Position numbers and translations under genes: made by a program
Origin: a virus
IMG/VR virus record: IMGVR_UViG_3300023097_000002
Coordinates: 1-64,000 of that record
DNA length: 64,000 bases
Strand: one strand, 5' to 3'
The notes under the pieces: generated by a model
Seen by the model: the letters and a program-made list of their open reading frames with translations, nothing else
Told to the model about the DNA's origin: nothing
Database searches by the model: none
Shown: piece after piece, positions 7,425 through 15,494 of the stretch
Layout of the letters: each line of letters starts with the position of its first letter
Position numbering within the stretch: position 1 is the stretch's first letter

Positions 7425-8020
7425 ACCGGATCCAGCGAGCGGCCCTGGCGGTCGCCTCCGTGGCGCTGCTCGTGCCCGTCACGTCATCCTGTGCCGCCCT
7501 CAAGGCAGCCCCGATCTCGAACGCCACGGCGAACCCCAACCCGGAGATCGAGAAGATCAACTGGTACTCGCCGGAGCAGCGCGCCAAGGAGGCGAAGCGG
7601 CAGGAGCAGGACACCAAGGTCTCCAGCTCCAGGTCCGGCGACGCGGCGGCGGTGGCCATCGCATACGCCCGTACGAAGATCGGAGTTCCCTACCTGTGGG
7701 GAGGCACCGGAACGGCCGCCGAGGGCGGTCGGTTCGACTGCTCCGGCCTGACCCAGGCGGCATACGCGAAGGCGGGAATCAAGATTCCCCGAGTCGCGAA
7801 CGACCAGTACAACACGACCAGCAACCACCCCTCCTGGGATGATCTGAAGCCGGGCGACCTGGTCTTCTTCGGCCAGAAAGGGAACTCGCGCTCGATCCAT
7901 CACGTCGGCATCTACATCGGCGGCGGCAAGATGCTGCACGCGCCACGGACCGGAACGAAGATTCGCGTCAACAACGTGCACTACATGAACGACTACTTCG
8001 GAGCGACGAGGGTGGCCTGA
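7421..8020 (+). CDS. NlpC/P60 peptidoglycan endopeptidase, probably lipid-anchored or secreted
   Basis: 199 residues. The N-terminus has a signal-like hydrophobic stretch ending VTSSC at residue 24, an imperfect lipobox. The NlpC/P60 domain occupies about 76-199, with Cys107 in RFDCSGL, His161 in HHVGIYIG and His173 in MLHAP as the catalytic triad candidates, and GVPYLWGG before them. It would cut peptide stems of peptidoglycan. Paired and translationally coupled with the transglycosylase, so the two probably open the wall together, as split versions of bifunctional conjugation hydrolases. Confidence 0.92.
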   Translation: MNRIQRAALAVASVALLVPVTSSCAALKAAPISNATANPNPEIEKINWYSPEQRAKEAKRQEQDTKVSSSRSGDAAAVAIAYARTKIGVPYLWGGTGTAAEGGRFDCSGLTQAAYAKAGIKIPRVANDQYNTTSNHPSWDDLKPGDLVFFGQKGNSRSIHHVGIYIGGGKMLHAPRTGTKIRVNNVHYMNDYFGATRVA

Positions 8021-8316
8021 TGGCTGAACACACGGTGCGCGTATGGCGCAGGACAAGGCCCGTCACGGGCGACCCGACCCGGGTCGTCGGCCTGGAGCGG
8101 GATGAGATCACCCTGGAGGCGCCGAGCCTGAAGTCGGCCCTGGAGCAGGTGGTCGACGCCGAATACAAGGAGGGCGGCAATCGGCTCCGGGTGTATGCCC
8201 AGATCGAGCGGCCCGAGGGCGGTCACCTCGGGATCGGCGATTACACCCTCTGTGAACTGGCCTTCGCCGAGGACGAGAAACGCCGGGCCGAACAGTCCGG
8301 CGACATCGAGAAGTGA
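8020..8316 (+). CDS. Small hypothetical protein
   Basis: 98 residues. The ATG overlaps the previous stop. Predicted soluble alpha/beta protein with a basic first strand (VRVWRRTRP) and acidic C-terminus. No signal peptide. Belongs to the wall-hydrolase operon, so it may be a cytoplasmic partner. Family not recognised. Confidence 0.65.
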   Translation: MAEHTVRVWRRTRPVTGDPTRVVGLERDEITLEAPSLKSALEQVVDAEYKEGGNRLRVYAQIERPEGGHLGIGDYTLCELAFAEDEKRRAEQSGDIEK

Positions 8317-8804
8317 CGGAAACGGAGAAGCACGTGGAACCCAGTCTCGGCACGCCGGACGACATGCTGCGTCAGTCGATGAAGCAGTTCGGCATCGACC
8401 GCGAGACGGCCATCTCTCTGGCCGTGAAGGGCTTCGAAGCGGCCCTTCGAATCGAAGGTGAGGTGACCGAGGAGAAGGTCGACCGCAAGCTGGCCGAACT
8501 CTTCGTCGCCGAGAGCCGCAACCGGTCCCCCTGGTTCGTGGCCCTGATGCAGGCGCACTACCGCAAGAACCTCCCCGCCTGGGAGAAGCTGCACGACGAC
8601 GCGGTGGAGCGCGGCCAGGACCCGGCGACGAAGATGTCCATCACCGAGAGCGTGATCATGGAGATGGCGCAGGAGCGCGTCGAGCTGGTGAAACTCGCCA
8701 AGCAGGGCAAGTCGATCGAGGAGATCACCGAGGCGGCCTTCGCCTTCGACGACAAGCGCCCCGACAGCGAGATGTACCTGCTCCTCGCGCGACAGATGGG
8801 CTGA
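8313..8804 (+). CDS. Helical hypothetical protein
   Basis: 163 residues from a GTG overlapping the previous gene; GTG 8334 is another possible start. Almost entirely alpha-helical and charged, with no membrane segment, Cys or known motif. Last gene before a strong terminator at 8815. Cytoplasmic accessory role likely but unknown. Confidence 0.65.
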   Translation: MTETEKHVEPSLGTPDDMLRQSMKQFGIDRETAISLAVKGFEAALRIEGEVTEEKVDRKLAELFVAESRNRSPWFVALMQAHYRKNLPAWEKLHDDAVERGQDPATKMSITESVIMEMAQERVELVKLAKQGKSIEEITEAAFAFDDKRPDSEMYLLLARQMG

Positions 8805-8814
8805 CGAAGGACCC

Positions 8815-8847
8815 CGACGGGCGGCCGACGCGAACGGCCGCCCGTCG
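8815..8847 (+). terminator. Intrinsic terminator
   Basis: CGACGGGCGGCC and GGCCGCCCGTCG form a perfect 12-bp stem with a 9-base loop, just after the stop at 8804. Confidence 0.75.
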
Positions 8848-8872
8848 CCACACCCCGGAAAGGAAGAAGGGC

Positions 8873-9202
8873 ATGACGAAGAACACCAAGCGGGCTGGCG
8901 TCATCACGATCGAGGTCGAACTGCTGAAGCCGCTCAGCCGTATGCGGAAGGTGGTCCTGGAGCTGGCTTGGGAGGACATGCTGGACCTCCCCCTGTCGAC
9001 CGACAAGCTCCAGATCGACCGCATGGAGATCGCCCTGACGCTCGGCCCGGCCGACGACGAGACGATCCTCGACGCGCCGAACTCGCTCCAGGACTTCACC
9101 TGGCAGGGAACCTACGACAGCGGCGAATGGGTGGCCGCCGAGACCTTCATCGCCAACGCCCGGCACGACCGTCGAGTGCTGAACGCCAAGGCGATTCGGT
9201 GA
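8873..9202 (+). CDS. Small hypothetical protein coupled to the YdjM-like gene
   Basis: 109 residues, ATG after GGAAAGGAAGAAGG. Predicted beta-rich (GVITIEVELL, KVVLELAW) and soluble. The stop overlaps the GTG of the membrane protein at 9199. Function unknown. Confidence 0.65.
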   Translation: MTKNTKRAGVITIEVELLKPLSRMRKVVLELAWEDMLDLPLSTDKLQIDRMEIALTLGPADDETILDAPNSLQDFTWQGTYDSGEWVAAETFIANARHDRRVLNAKAIR

Positions 9203-9912
9203 AGGGGTCGGTGCACGCGGCGATCGGAGCCTCGGCACCGGCAGGTCTCGTGCTCACTCAGCACGTCAGCGTCCTTCAGGGCGCGGTGATGGCAGCGGTC
9301 TCGGCGGGCTTCTCCCTGATGCCCGACCTGGATCACCCCAACGCCTGCGCCACGAAGGCTCTCGGCAAGCCTGTCCACAAGGTTGTCCACAGCCTGTGCA
9401 AGGCGGCCGTGAAGGGGACGGCGCTCGGTCGCGACCGGAGCTACCTGACTTTCCGGAAGGCCCGGGGTCAGGACCCGTACCACCGGACCCTGACGCATAC
9501 CCTGCTCGCCTCGGTGGCGACGGGAGCCCTGGCCTACGTTCTGGCGATGATCTCCCCCATCGCCTGTGGGGCGCTGGCTGCGTTCGGAGTCTTCATGCTC
9601 TGGCCGCTGTACCGGAAGACCATCGGCCTGGTCGTCCTCGGCGCCGCCGTGGCGGCCGTCGGATCGGTGATCTACCTGGACCCCTGGCTGATGGCGCTGG
9701 CCGTGACCGGCGGATATGCAAGTCACGTGGTGGCCGACGGCTGCACGACTGCCGGTGTTCCGGCGTTCTGGCCGATGACCATCCAGGGCAAGCGCTGGTG
9801 GAACATCCGGCTCTTGGGGGGATCCGTCTCCTCCGGGTCAGCCGCAGAGAAGGGACCGGCGATCGGGGTGGCGATGGCCTCCAACGCACTTCTGGTCCTG
9901 CTCAGCATGTAG
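9199..9912 (+). CDS. YdjM-like membrane-bound metal-dependent hydrolase
   Basis: 237 residues, GTG start. Motifs of the YdjM/LexA-regulated membrane hydrolase family are in order: LMPDLDHPN near 40-47, HRTLTHTLL near 95-103, and SHVVADGCTTAGVPAFWP near 175-192. Hydrophobic segments surround them. The His and Asp residues could bind a metal at the membrane. Members of this family are common on actinobacterial plasmids and integrative elements, but the substrate is unknown. Followed by a terminator. Confidence 0.82.
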   Translation: MKGSVHAAIGASAPAGLVLTQHVSVLQGAVMAAVSAGFSLMPDLDHPNACATKALGKPVHKVVHSLCKAAVKGTALGRDRSYLTFRKARGQDPYHRTLTHTLLASVATGALAYVLAMISPIACGALAAFGVFMLWPLYRKTIGLVVLGAAVAAVGSVIYLDPWLMALAVTGGYASHVVADGCTTAGVPAFWPMTIQGKRWWNIRLLGGSVSSGSAAEKGPAIGVAMASNALLVLLSM

Positions 9913-9913
9913 G

Positions 9914-9940
9914 GAAGCCCGGCCTCTGGCCGGGCTTTTC
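9914..9940 (+). terminator. Intrinsic terminator after the YdjM-like gene
   Basis: AAGCCCGGCC and GGCCGGGCTT form a stem around TCT, followed by TTCT. Confidence 0.8.
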
Positions 9941-9945
9941 TGCTC

Positions 9946-9975
9946 TTGGCGAATGACCTACATCTGGCGCACAAT
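9946..9975 (+). promoter_or_regulatory. Promoter for the 10013 gene
   Basis: TTGGCG (9946-9951), 18 bases, CACAAT (9970-9975). Because it overlaps a possible ATG at 9953, it argues that translation begins downstream at 10013. Confidence 0.5.
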
Positions 9976-10012
9976 TGAAGACGGAAGTGGAGGGAAAGGT
10001 GATGCGATTCCG

Positions 10013-10447
10013 GTGACGCACGAGAAGGACGAGGTCTACGGCACGACGACGCGCCGGACTCTGGCGTACACGCGTACCCAGGACGAGCCGCCCACGGCGG
10101 ACTTCCGGCCCCGCGCGGTACCCGTACCCGTTCAGCCACAGGAACGCATGGCCCCGCTGCCGCCCGAGGAGACCAGCCCGTACGGACCGGAGGCGGTCGT
10201 CCGCGCCCGCGAGATGGACTACGAGCTGACGACGCGCATCCAGCAGGAGTCGCCGTACGTGGCGCAGGAAGTCGTCGAGCACAAGATCCACGACTACCGG
10301 CTCTACATCGGCATGTGGATCGTGGCCGGTCTGAGTGCCGTCACGGCCTTCCTCACGTTCGACCTGGTGCACCTGGCCATAGCCGGTGTCGCGGTCGTCT
10401 TCGCCCTGATGTCCTCCCCCGGGCAGCAGTACCGAGACGTGGATTGA
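10013..10447 (+). CDS. Small membrane protein with cytoplasmic N-terminus
   Basis: 144 residues from GTG 10013, chosen because the upstream ATG at 9953 lies inside the likely promoter. Residues 1-95 are charged and soluble, and two hydrophobic helices lie near 98-116 and 120-138, separated by only a few residues. Ends shortly before a separate promoter. No family recognised. Confidence 0.65.
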   Translation: MTHEKDEVYGTTTRRTLAYTRTQDEPPTADFRPRAVPVPVQPQERMAPLPPEETSPYGPEAVVRAREMDYELTTRIQQESPYVAQEVVEHKIHDYRLYIGMWIVAGLSAVTAFLTFDLVHLAIAGVAVVFALMSSPGQQYRDVD

Positions 10448-10473
10448 CGCGGGCTGCATGGCTGCCATAAACT
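10444..10473 (+). promoter_or_regulatory. Promoter for the 10501 operon
   Basis: TTGACG (10444-10449), 18 bases, TAAACT (10468-10473). The -35 overlaps the stop codon of the previous gene. Confidence 0.6.
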
Positions 10474-10500
10474 GAACTTACCCGAACGGAAGGGAAGTTC

Positions 10501-10722
10501 ATGGGAGTCCTCAGCCGCGTCAAGCACTTCTTGACGCGAGACGGCGCCACGGTCGTCATCGAGAACACCGGTCCGGCCACCAGTTCGAACGGCGGGGCGG
10601 CGGTCACCGGATACAGCGGGCCGTCGCCGAAGTCCGGCGGAAGCGTCACGGTGAAGAACACCGGTCCGGCGACCGCATCCGGTCCCGGCAGTCGGTCCGT
10701 CTCCGGAATCGACTACACCTGA
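10501..10722 (+). CDS. Small protein with two NTGPAT repeats, possible amyloid-motif peptide
   Basis: 73 residues, ATG after GGAAGGGAAG. After a basic N-terminus (VLSRVKHFLTR), two imperfect repeats of about 35 residues appear: VVIENTGPATSS near 18-29 and VTVKNTGPATAS near 49-60, each followed by Gly/Ser-rich sequence. An alternating V-x-V/I then N-x-G-x-A pattern resembles RHIM-like and bacterial amyloid signalling motifs in actinobacteria. That resemblance is a judgement by eye. Coupled to the next gene by an overlapping stop/start. Confidence 0.6.
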   Translation: MGVLSRVKHFLTRDGATVVIENTGPATSSNGGAAVTGYSGPSPKSGGSVTVKNTGPATASGPGSRSVSGIDYT

Positions 10723-10925
10723 TGGCCGGGCGGAAGAAGTCCGAACAGGGACCGGAAAAGCGCGAAGAGCGGACCGTCGTGCGCTGGACGAGCAGCGAGA
10801 AGAAGCGGCTCGCCGAGGCCAAGAAGAACATGGGCGTCCCGTACGACGTGGATGTGGTGCGGATTCTGACCCTTCGGGGTCTCGATTCCCTGCTGGGCAA
10901 GGAGCCGGAAAACGTGGCAGAGTGA
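10722..10925 (+). CDS. Small basic protein, possible ribbon-helix-helix
   Basis: 67 residues. The strongly basic N-terminus (AGRKKSEQGPEKREER) is followed by TVVRWTSSEKKRLAEAKKNMG, which looks like the strand and first helix of a ribbon-helix-helix fold, then a second helix. DNA binding is plausible. Lies between the repeat protein and an AlpA-like protein. Confidence 0.6.
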   Translation: MAGRKKSEQGPEKREERTVVRWTSSEKKRLAEAKKNMGVPYDVDVVRILTLRGLDSLLGKEPENVAE

Positions 10926-11116
10926 TCGCCATGACGAACAGCATCTCCTCGGATCCCCTGGTCGACATCACCGAGGCTGCCGCGCGCATGGGCGTGAAGG
11001 AACGCCGCGCGCGCCGGATCCTCGCCCAGAACCTCATCCAGCCGGTCCGGACCGCCCAGGGAATCCGCTATCGGCTCGACGACATCCGCGACGTGAAGCG
11101 GATGTACCAGCAGTGA
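10922..11116 (+). CDS. AlpA/excisionase-type helix-turn-helix protein
   Basis: 64 residues from the overlapping GTG; ATG 10931 is a second start option. The core LVDITEAAARMGVKERRARRIL, then IQPVRTAQGIRYRLDDI, matches the winged helix of MerR/excisionase (AlpA) proteins. It could be an excision factor, though no integrase is in the window, or a small transcription regulator. Confidence 0.72.
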   Translation: MIAMTNSISSDPLVDITEAAARMGVKERRARRILAQNLIQPVRTAQGIRYRLDDIRDVKRMYQQ

Positions 11117-11238
11117 AGGCGTTTCTCAGGCAAGCCGCGAAGGAGCTGACGTTTGCCGTCGTGGCAGCGGCCATCTTCTCGGCCCTGTTCATCCTGGGTC
11201 ATCTCGTGATCTACCAGGAGTGGCCCCGCTGGAAGTAG
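11113..11238 (+). CDS. Single-pass membrane peptide
   Basis: 41 residues from a GTG overlapping the previous stop. A basic N-terminus (KAFLRQAAKE) precedes one hydrophobic helix at about 14-34, ending in an aromatic, charged tail (YQEWPRWK). Its stop lies within a terminator stem. By size and form it could be a holin-like or regulatory membrane peptide; no evidence decides. Confidence 0.6.
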   Translation: MKAFLRQAAKELTFAVVAAAIFSALFILGHLVIYQEWPRWK

Positions 11239-11245
11239 CGGGGCC
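11222..11245 (+). terminator. Terminator-like hairpin over the stop of the 11113 gene
   Basis: GGCCCCGC and GCGGGGCC form an 8-bp stem around TGGAAGTA. No clear T tract follows. Confidence 0.5.
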
Positions 11246-11260
11246 TGGAATGGAGAAGAA

Positions 11261-11800
11261 GTGAACGATCAGGAAATCCGTGCTGCCGCCGCCCAGGCTG
11301 CGGCCACGCTCATGGCTCCCATGCAGCCCATGCCCGCCGACTTCGTCGCCGTGGCCGAGGTCGTTGAGGCGTTCATCCGAGACGGCAAGGAGGCGGCCTT
11401 CGCTCTCACGGTTCCCGTGGACGCCCCGGCCCAGCTCCCGGCCCCCGATCCCGAGCCGCCTGCCCAGGTGGGCCAGGTTCCGGTCGAGGACGCCCCTCCC
11501 GTCCAGGATGCGACACCCCCGGAGGAGCCCAGTCCTGCGCCCGAGCCGGAGGCCCAGGTGATCCAGATGGTGGGCCGTGTCGCTTCCCCGAAGCAGCAGG
11601 AAGCCCGGAGCATCATCGAACGCAAGAAGAAGGAGCGCGTCGACTCGATCGTGGCCGAAGCGTCCGTCGCCAAGGTCAAGGCGCACAAGCAGCGCCTCCT
11701 CGACGACGCCGAGGGCGCCGGACTGGCGGACTACCCCGTCATCATCAAGGGTTCGACGATGACCCTGGGAACGTATCTCGGTTCCCTGCTTGGAAGTTGA
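11261..11800 (+). CDS. Pro/Ala-rich hypothetical protein
   Basis: 179 residues, GTG start after GGAGAAGAA. Helical N-terminus (1-50), a long Pro/Ala/Glu-rich linker (51-105), then a basic helical region (111-150) and a short hydrophobic end. No enzymatic motif. The linker makes it look like a tether or scaffold. Last gene before the Xre-type repressor promoter. Confidence 0.6.
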   Translation: MNDQEIRAAAAQAAATLMAPMQPMPADFVAVAEVVEAFIRDGKEAAFALTVPVDAPAQLPAPDPEPPAQVGQVPVEDAPPVQDATPPEEPSPAPEPEAQVIQMVGRVASPKQQEARSIIERKKKERVDSIVAEASVAKVKAHKQRLLDDAEGAGLADYPVIIKGSTMTLGTYLGSLLGS

Positions 11801-11819
11801 CCTCTTCTGGTGATAGAAT
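11790..11819 (+). promoter_or_regulatory. Promoter for the Xre-type repressor and helicase
   Basis: TTGGAA (11790-11795), 18 bases, TAGAAT (11814-11819), overlapping the end of the preceding gene. Confidence 0.55.
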
Positions 11820-11877
11820 CGCAGAAGAAGGGAAAACGCCGGTATCTTTGAGTGACCAGTTCACGAGGAGGTACCGA

Positions 11878-12168
11878 ATGCTCAGCACAGGCGCGACCAT
11901 CAGCCGGACCGTCGAGAATCTGCTGGCCATCATGGTCAGTGAAGACCGAGATCGACTGGCTGGAAGCACGGTCCGCAAGGTGTACTCGGAGAAACTGAAG
12001 GCGCTGGCAACGCACCTCGGAGTCTCTGAAGCGTACCTGCCGAGGAAGATCCAGGCAGGTACATGGGATGCGAAGGAACTCGATCAACTCGCCGAGTTCT
12101 TCGAGATGTGGCCCGGCGATTTCGTTCCGGGCCCAGAAGATGAGAAAACGGAAACGGAGAAGGCGTGA
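11878..12168 (+). CDS. Xre/Cro-CI-type helix-turn-helix regulator
   Basis: 96 residues. ATG 11878 is chosen for its GAGGAGG site; the open frame to the left lies over the promoter. A five-helix HTH spans about 10-85: RTVENLLAIMV, then YSEKLKALATHLGVSEAYLPRKIQAG, where the latter is the turn and recognition helix. The acidic tail ends ETEKA. It heads the replication operon, so it may be the lysogeny or copy-control repressor. Its stop overlaps the helicase start. Confidence 0.75.
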   Translation: MLSTGATISRTVENLLAIMVSEDRDRLAGSTVRKVYSEKLKALATHLGVSEAYLPRKIQAGTWDAKELDQLAEFFEMWPGDFVPGPEDEKTETEKA

Positions 12169-13679
12169 AGTTCACGGACGAACAGCAGGCCGCGATCGAC
12201 CTCGCCCTCAAGGGTGAGAACTTCTCCCTCGTGGCCCCGGCCGGTTCGGGCAAGAGCGCCACGGCGCTCGGCATCGCCGTCGCGATGAAGTCCACGCTGG
12301 TCAGCCAGGGCCTCAAGGGTCTCTACTTGGTCTACAACACGCAGGCACGGAAGGAAGCGGAGGCGAAGTTCAAGCGGGCGGGTATCACCTGGTTCGACGT
12401 CCGCACCACGAGCCAGCTCGCCTGGCGCGCGTACGCCAACACGCACAAGGAGCGCATGGCGATCGACGCCCCGGCGGTCCCCGCCAAGGAGGTCGCGAAG
12501 GCGCTGGACCTGACCCCGAAGGACTTCGGCGACAAGCTGATCCTCGACGGGTTCACCCAGGCGCGGCTCGCCTCCGACACGATCGAGCGCTTCTGCAACT
12601 CCGACCACGTCCAGATCACCGAGAAGGACGTCTACATTCCGATCGCCGGTCCCGGCGAGGCGGCCATGACGGCGGCCCGTGGGTTCATCGCGAAGCTCGC
12701 GTGGGCCCTGTGGAAGCAGTCCATCATGCCGAACTCCCGTCTCCGCTTCACGATGAACCACGCCTTCAAGCTGGTCGCCGAGAGCGGCAAGGACTACGGC
12801 TACGGCGTCGTCCTGATCGACGAGGCCCAGGACAGCAACGACGCCACGATGAAGTTCCTGCTCAACCAGAAGCACGCGCAGGGCATCCTCATCGGCGACC
12901 CGGCGCAGTCCCTGTATGCCTGGCGCGGCGCCTCCGACCAGATCATGCGGTACGACGCCCCGCGCCTGTACCTCACCCAGTCGTTCCGCTTCGGTGACGG
13001 CGTCGCCGAGGAGGCGATGAAGCACCTTCCCCACACCGAGACCGGCGTCACGATCAAGGGTCTGCCCTCGATCTCCGACCTGGTCACCGAGGACGACATG
13101 GAGGAGCCGAACGTCGTCCTGACCCGCACGAACGCGGGTGCCATGACCTACGCGATGAGCTACCTGAAGGCAGGCAAGCGGGTCGCGATGGTCAAGGGAA
13201 CGAAGGAGATCGTCGATCTGGCCTACGCCGCTCGTGACCTCATGGCTGGAAAGAAGGCGAGGAGCCTCAAGCTCAGCGCCTTCGACAACTGGGCGGAGCT
13301 GGTCGAGTACACCAAGGAGCCCGGCGGCGGTGAGCTGAAGGCGATCGTGAAGCTGATCAACGTGTACGGCATCAGCGACCTGATCTCCGCATGCAACCGT
13401 ATGGCCCGCTACACCGAGCCGCACGATGTGGCGGTCTCCACGTGCCACTCGATCAAGGGCCTGGAGTGGAAGAAGGTTCAGATCGGCGACGACTTCTTCG
13501 AGCCGGAGCCGTTCGAGAACCCGCTCACCCAGCAGATGGAGCCAGGCGTCATCGACCGGCACGAGGCCATGATTCACTACGTGGCCGTCACGCGGGCCCA
13601 GGAGCACCTGGACCGTGGTGGCCTGAAGTGGATCGACAACTACCCGGCGCCGGTCGGCGGCCATGCCCTCCGGAAGTGA
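12165..13679 (+). CDS. UvrD/Rep-like superfamily 1 DNA helicase
   Basis: 504 residues, GTG start. Motifs in order: DEQQAAI (Q motif), APAGSGKSAT Walker A with Lys30, VLIDEAQDS (motif II) near 220, GDPAQSLYAWRGAS (III) near 245, LTQSFRFG (IV) near 268, STCHSIKGLEWKKV (V) near 425, and VAVTRAQEHL (VI) near 470. Shorter than UvrD (about 720), with reduced inserted subdomains. Likely ATP-driven unwinding in replication or recombination of the element. Confidence 0.92.
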   Translation: MKFTDEQQAAIDLALKGENFSLVAPAGSGKSATALGIAVAMKSTLVSQGLKGLYLVYNTQARKEAEAKFKRAGITWFDVRTTSQLAWRAYANTHKERMAIDAPAVPAKEVAKALDLTPKDFGDKLILDGFTQARLASDTIERFCNSDHVQITEKDVYIPIAGPGEAAMTAARGFIAKLAWALWKQSIMPNSRLRFTMNHAFKLVAESGKDYGYGVVLIDEAQDSNDATMKFLLNQKHAQGILIGDPAQSLYAWRGASDQIMRYDAPRLYLTQSFRFGDGVAEEAMKHLPHTETGVTIKGLPSISDLVTEDDMEEPNVVLTRTNAGAMTYAMSYLKAGKRVAMVKGTKEIVDLAYAARDLMAGKKARSLKLSAFDNWAELVEYTKEPGGGELKAIVKLINVYGISDLISACNRMARYTEPHDVAVSTCHSIKGLEWKKVQIGDDFFEPEPFENPLTQQMEPGVIDRHEAMIHYVAVTRAQEHLDRGGLKWIDNYPAPVGGHALRK

Positions 13680-14205
13680 CCGCGACTGGCTGAAGGCCGA
13701 ACTGGCGGGGCCCCTCGAAGGATTCCGCCAGTTCGGCTGGAGCGTGGAGACCGGTTACACGAAGAAGACGTTCCAGGAGTTCGCCCACGGGCGGCACCGG
13801 AACCCCTTCGGGATGGACGAGTCTCTGGTCACCGCCCGTTTCACTGACGACGGGCGGCTGGAGCTGAAGAGGTACGCACTCCCGCGCGGCATCGCCGAGT
13901 GGGTCGAGTGCGACGAGGCGGCCTTCCTGGGCTTTCTCGCCGAGGGTGAAGCCGGACTCGACAAGGGCTCGCACTTCACCCGGCCCACGTACTGCCCGTG
14001 CGACAAGAAGCGCCACCGCTCTGCACTGCGGGGCGAGGCGTTCGCCCGGCGGGTGGCCCAGGAGGCTGGCAGCGACGGCCTCCAACGCGCCTACCGGTGC
14101 GACTGGAACGCGCGGGCCGTGCACCTCTCCAGCAAGAAGCGCGGCACGCTCGGCGAGCCGATCCCCGGCGCCTATGTGGTGCTGGCCGAAGGGTGGAACT
14201 CGTGA
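13663..14205 (+). CDS. Hypothetical protein after the helicase
   Basis: 180 residues, ATG inside the last 17 bases of the helicase gene. Soluble and rich in charged and aromatic residues, with one CPCDKKRH segment near 108 that might bind metal. No family recognised. Translation is probably coupled to the helicase and to the next gene. Confidence 0.65.
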   Translation: MPSGSDRDWLKAELAGPLEGFRQFGWSVETGYTKKTFQEFAHGRHRNPFGMDESLVTARFTDDGRLELKRYALPRGIAEWVECDEAAFLGFLAEGEAGLDKGSHFTRPTYCPCDKKRHRSALRGEAFARRVAQEAGSDGLQRAYRCDWNARAVHLSSKKRGTLGEPIPGAYVVLAEGWNS

Positions 14206-14621
14206 AGCACGAAACACCGGCCCTGTGGCGCCCCGTGGAGGGGCGCCTGGTCATCAAGATGCCCTTCGCGAAGACGAACAGGGCCTGGTTCAAGAGCGTG
14301 CTCGGAAGCCGGATCCGGCCCGACTGGAACGGCGAGACGAAGCGCTGGGAGATCGCCCGGGATCACTTCGGTCCGCTGGTGCAGGCGCTCGCGCAGCGGT
14401 ACGGCAAGGTCGACGTCTACATGGACTTCCGCCAGACCGAACGGTGCGACACCCGGTGCCGGAACGCCCGGAGCCGTGAGTGCACCTGCTCCTGCCTCGG
14501 CAAGAGCCACGGCCAGGGCGTCAGCTTCGGCTGGAAGGTGGTCAGCGACAACCACACGATGGTGCGCACCACCGGCACCATCCGGCGGCACATCGTCGTC
14601 GAACGCGACGAGGAGGAGTGA
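14202..14621 (+). CDS. Cys-rich small protein
   Basis: 139 residues, GTG overlapping the previous stop. The N-terminal half is alpha/beta (GRLVIKMPFAKTNRAWFKSV). The middle has a Cys cluster at about 82-97 (C, RC, C, C, C) likely to bind zinc. The last 40 residues are beta-rich with HTMVRTTGT. Function unknown; nucleic-acid binding would fit the operon. Confidence 0.65.
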   Translation: MKHETPALWRPVEGRLVIKMPFAKTNRAWFKSVLGSRIRPDWNGETKRWEIARDHFGPLVQALAQRYGKVDVYMDFRQTERCDTRCRNARSRECTCSCLGKSHGQGVSFGWKVVSDNHTMVRTTGTIRRHIVVERDEEE

Positions 14622-14833
14622 TGGGCCAGCCGACACCCCGCATCGCCTGTCACCTCTGGCAGCCGTTCAACCATGTCGGCCACGCCTACCGGCGCGGCGA
14701 CCAGACCGTTCACTGTCCCGGGCGAAACTGGCCCGGGATGCCCTGGGTGAGCCCGAAGCCCAGCCGGGCCGCCCGCCGGGTGGCCGTCACGACGGCCTGG
14801 GTGGAGCAGCACCCCGAGAGTTTCGTTCCGTGA
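14621..14833 (+). CDS. Small basic protein
   Basis: 70 residues, ATG overlapping the previous TGA. Rich in Trp, Pro, Arg and His, with two Cys (IACHLW and HCPGRNWPG). May bind metal. No family recognised. Confidence 0.6.
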   Translation: MGQPTPRIACHLWQPFNHVGHAYRRGDQTVHCPGRNWPGMPWVSPKPSRAARRVAVTTAWVEQHPESFVP

Positions 14834-14841
14834 GGAGAGAG

Positions 14842-15216
14842 ATGACGCAGGAGCAGGAGAGGGTCCCCGAGATCCACCAGGTGATCCGGTCGCTGACCGA
14901 CTGGCTCGGGCCCTCGCTGATCGGTGAGTTGTGCGGCCTCCCGGGGGCGGCGCCGCTGAAGCGCTGGCTGGTGCAGCCGCCCGACATCGGGATCGAGGCG
15001 AAGCTGCGCACCGGGTACGAGGTGTTTCAGATTCTCCGCAAGGCGGAGGGTGTCGACATCGCCCGCGCCTGGATGATCGGCATGAACCCGCACCTGGAGA
15101 ACCACGACGGCGGCAACTACCCCGACGGCTGCCCCACCACGGAGATCGGACTGGGGTACGGCAGGGACGTCCTTGTGGCGGCCCGCGCCTACGTACAGGA
15201 TCCGAGCGTCACGTGA
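14842..15216 (+). CDS. MbcA/ParS-like (DUF2384) domain protein, orphan antitoxin-like
   Basis: 124 residues; ATG 14842 chosen for the GAGGAGAG before it. Residues 10-80 follow the MbcA/ParS/Xre antitoxin-C pattern: a helix pair with WLGPSLIGEL, then LRTGYEVFQILRKAEG and the ending AWMIGMNPHL, like the A-x-x-W-L-x-x-x-N-P-x-L signature. Such domains normally bind RES toxins. No RES gene is nearby, so it may block a host toxin or be a regulator. Family match moderate. Confidence 0.55.
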   Translation: MTQEQERVPEIHQVIRSLTDWLGPSLIGELCGLPGAAPLKRWLVQPPDIGIEAKLRTGYEVFQILRKAEGVDIARAWMIGMNPHLENHDGGNYPDGCPTTEIGLGYGRDVLVAARAYVQDPSVT

Positions 15217-15494
15217 AGCGCGAGTGGCAGGGGAAGTCCCTGGACTCCCTGCTGGCCAAGAGGCGGGAGATCGGCCGGATCAACAGGCAGATGTTCCGCC
15301 TCTCCAATCAGCGCCGCCAGATCGAGCGTGAGTTCCTGGATGAGTTGGCCGTGCTGCTGGGTTGTCCAGACGCGGCCCTCATGGACTCCCATCACATCTG
15401 TCCCGAGTCCCCCATCGAGCACTGCGTGTTCGAGGTGGTCATGAGCATTGAGGATCCAGGCTGCATGTTCTGCGGCGGCAAGATCAACCGATAG
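15213..15494 (+). CDS. Small protein with helical N-terminus and C-terminal CxxC
   Basis: 93 residues, GTG overlapping the previous stop. Residues 8-50 are a charged helix or coiled coil (LLAKRREIGRINRQMFRLSN). The C-terminal half has Cys and His residues ending CMFCGGKIN, a likely half zinc knuckle. No family recognised. Confidence 0.6.
   Translation: MKREWQGKSLDSLLAKRREIGRINRQMFRLSNQRRQIEREFLDELAVLLGCPDAALMDSHHICPESPIEHCVFEVVMSIEDPGCMFCGGKINR

Noticed and set aside
6786-8020. Transglycosylase and NlpC/P60 pair as phage endolysins
   Set aside because: Both carry export or lipoprotein-type signals, sit in the envelope module away from the tail genes, and have no holin beside them. A lysis role is not excluded but is not preferred.
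9953-10012. ATG 9953 as start of the 10013 gene
   Set aside because: The ATG lies inside the spacer of a good promoter and lacks a ribosome site.
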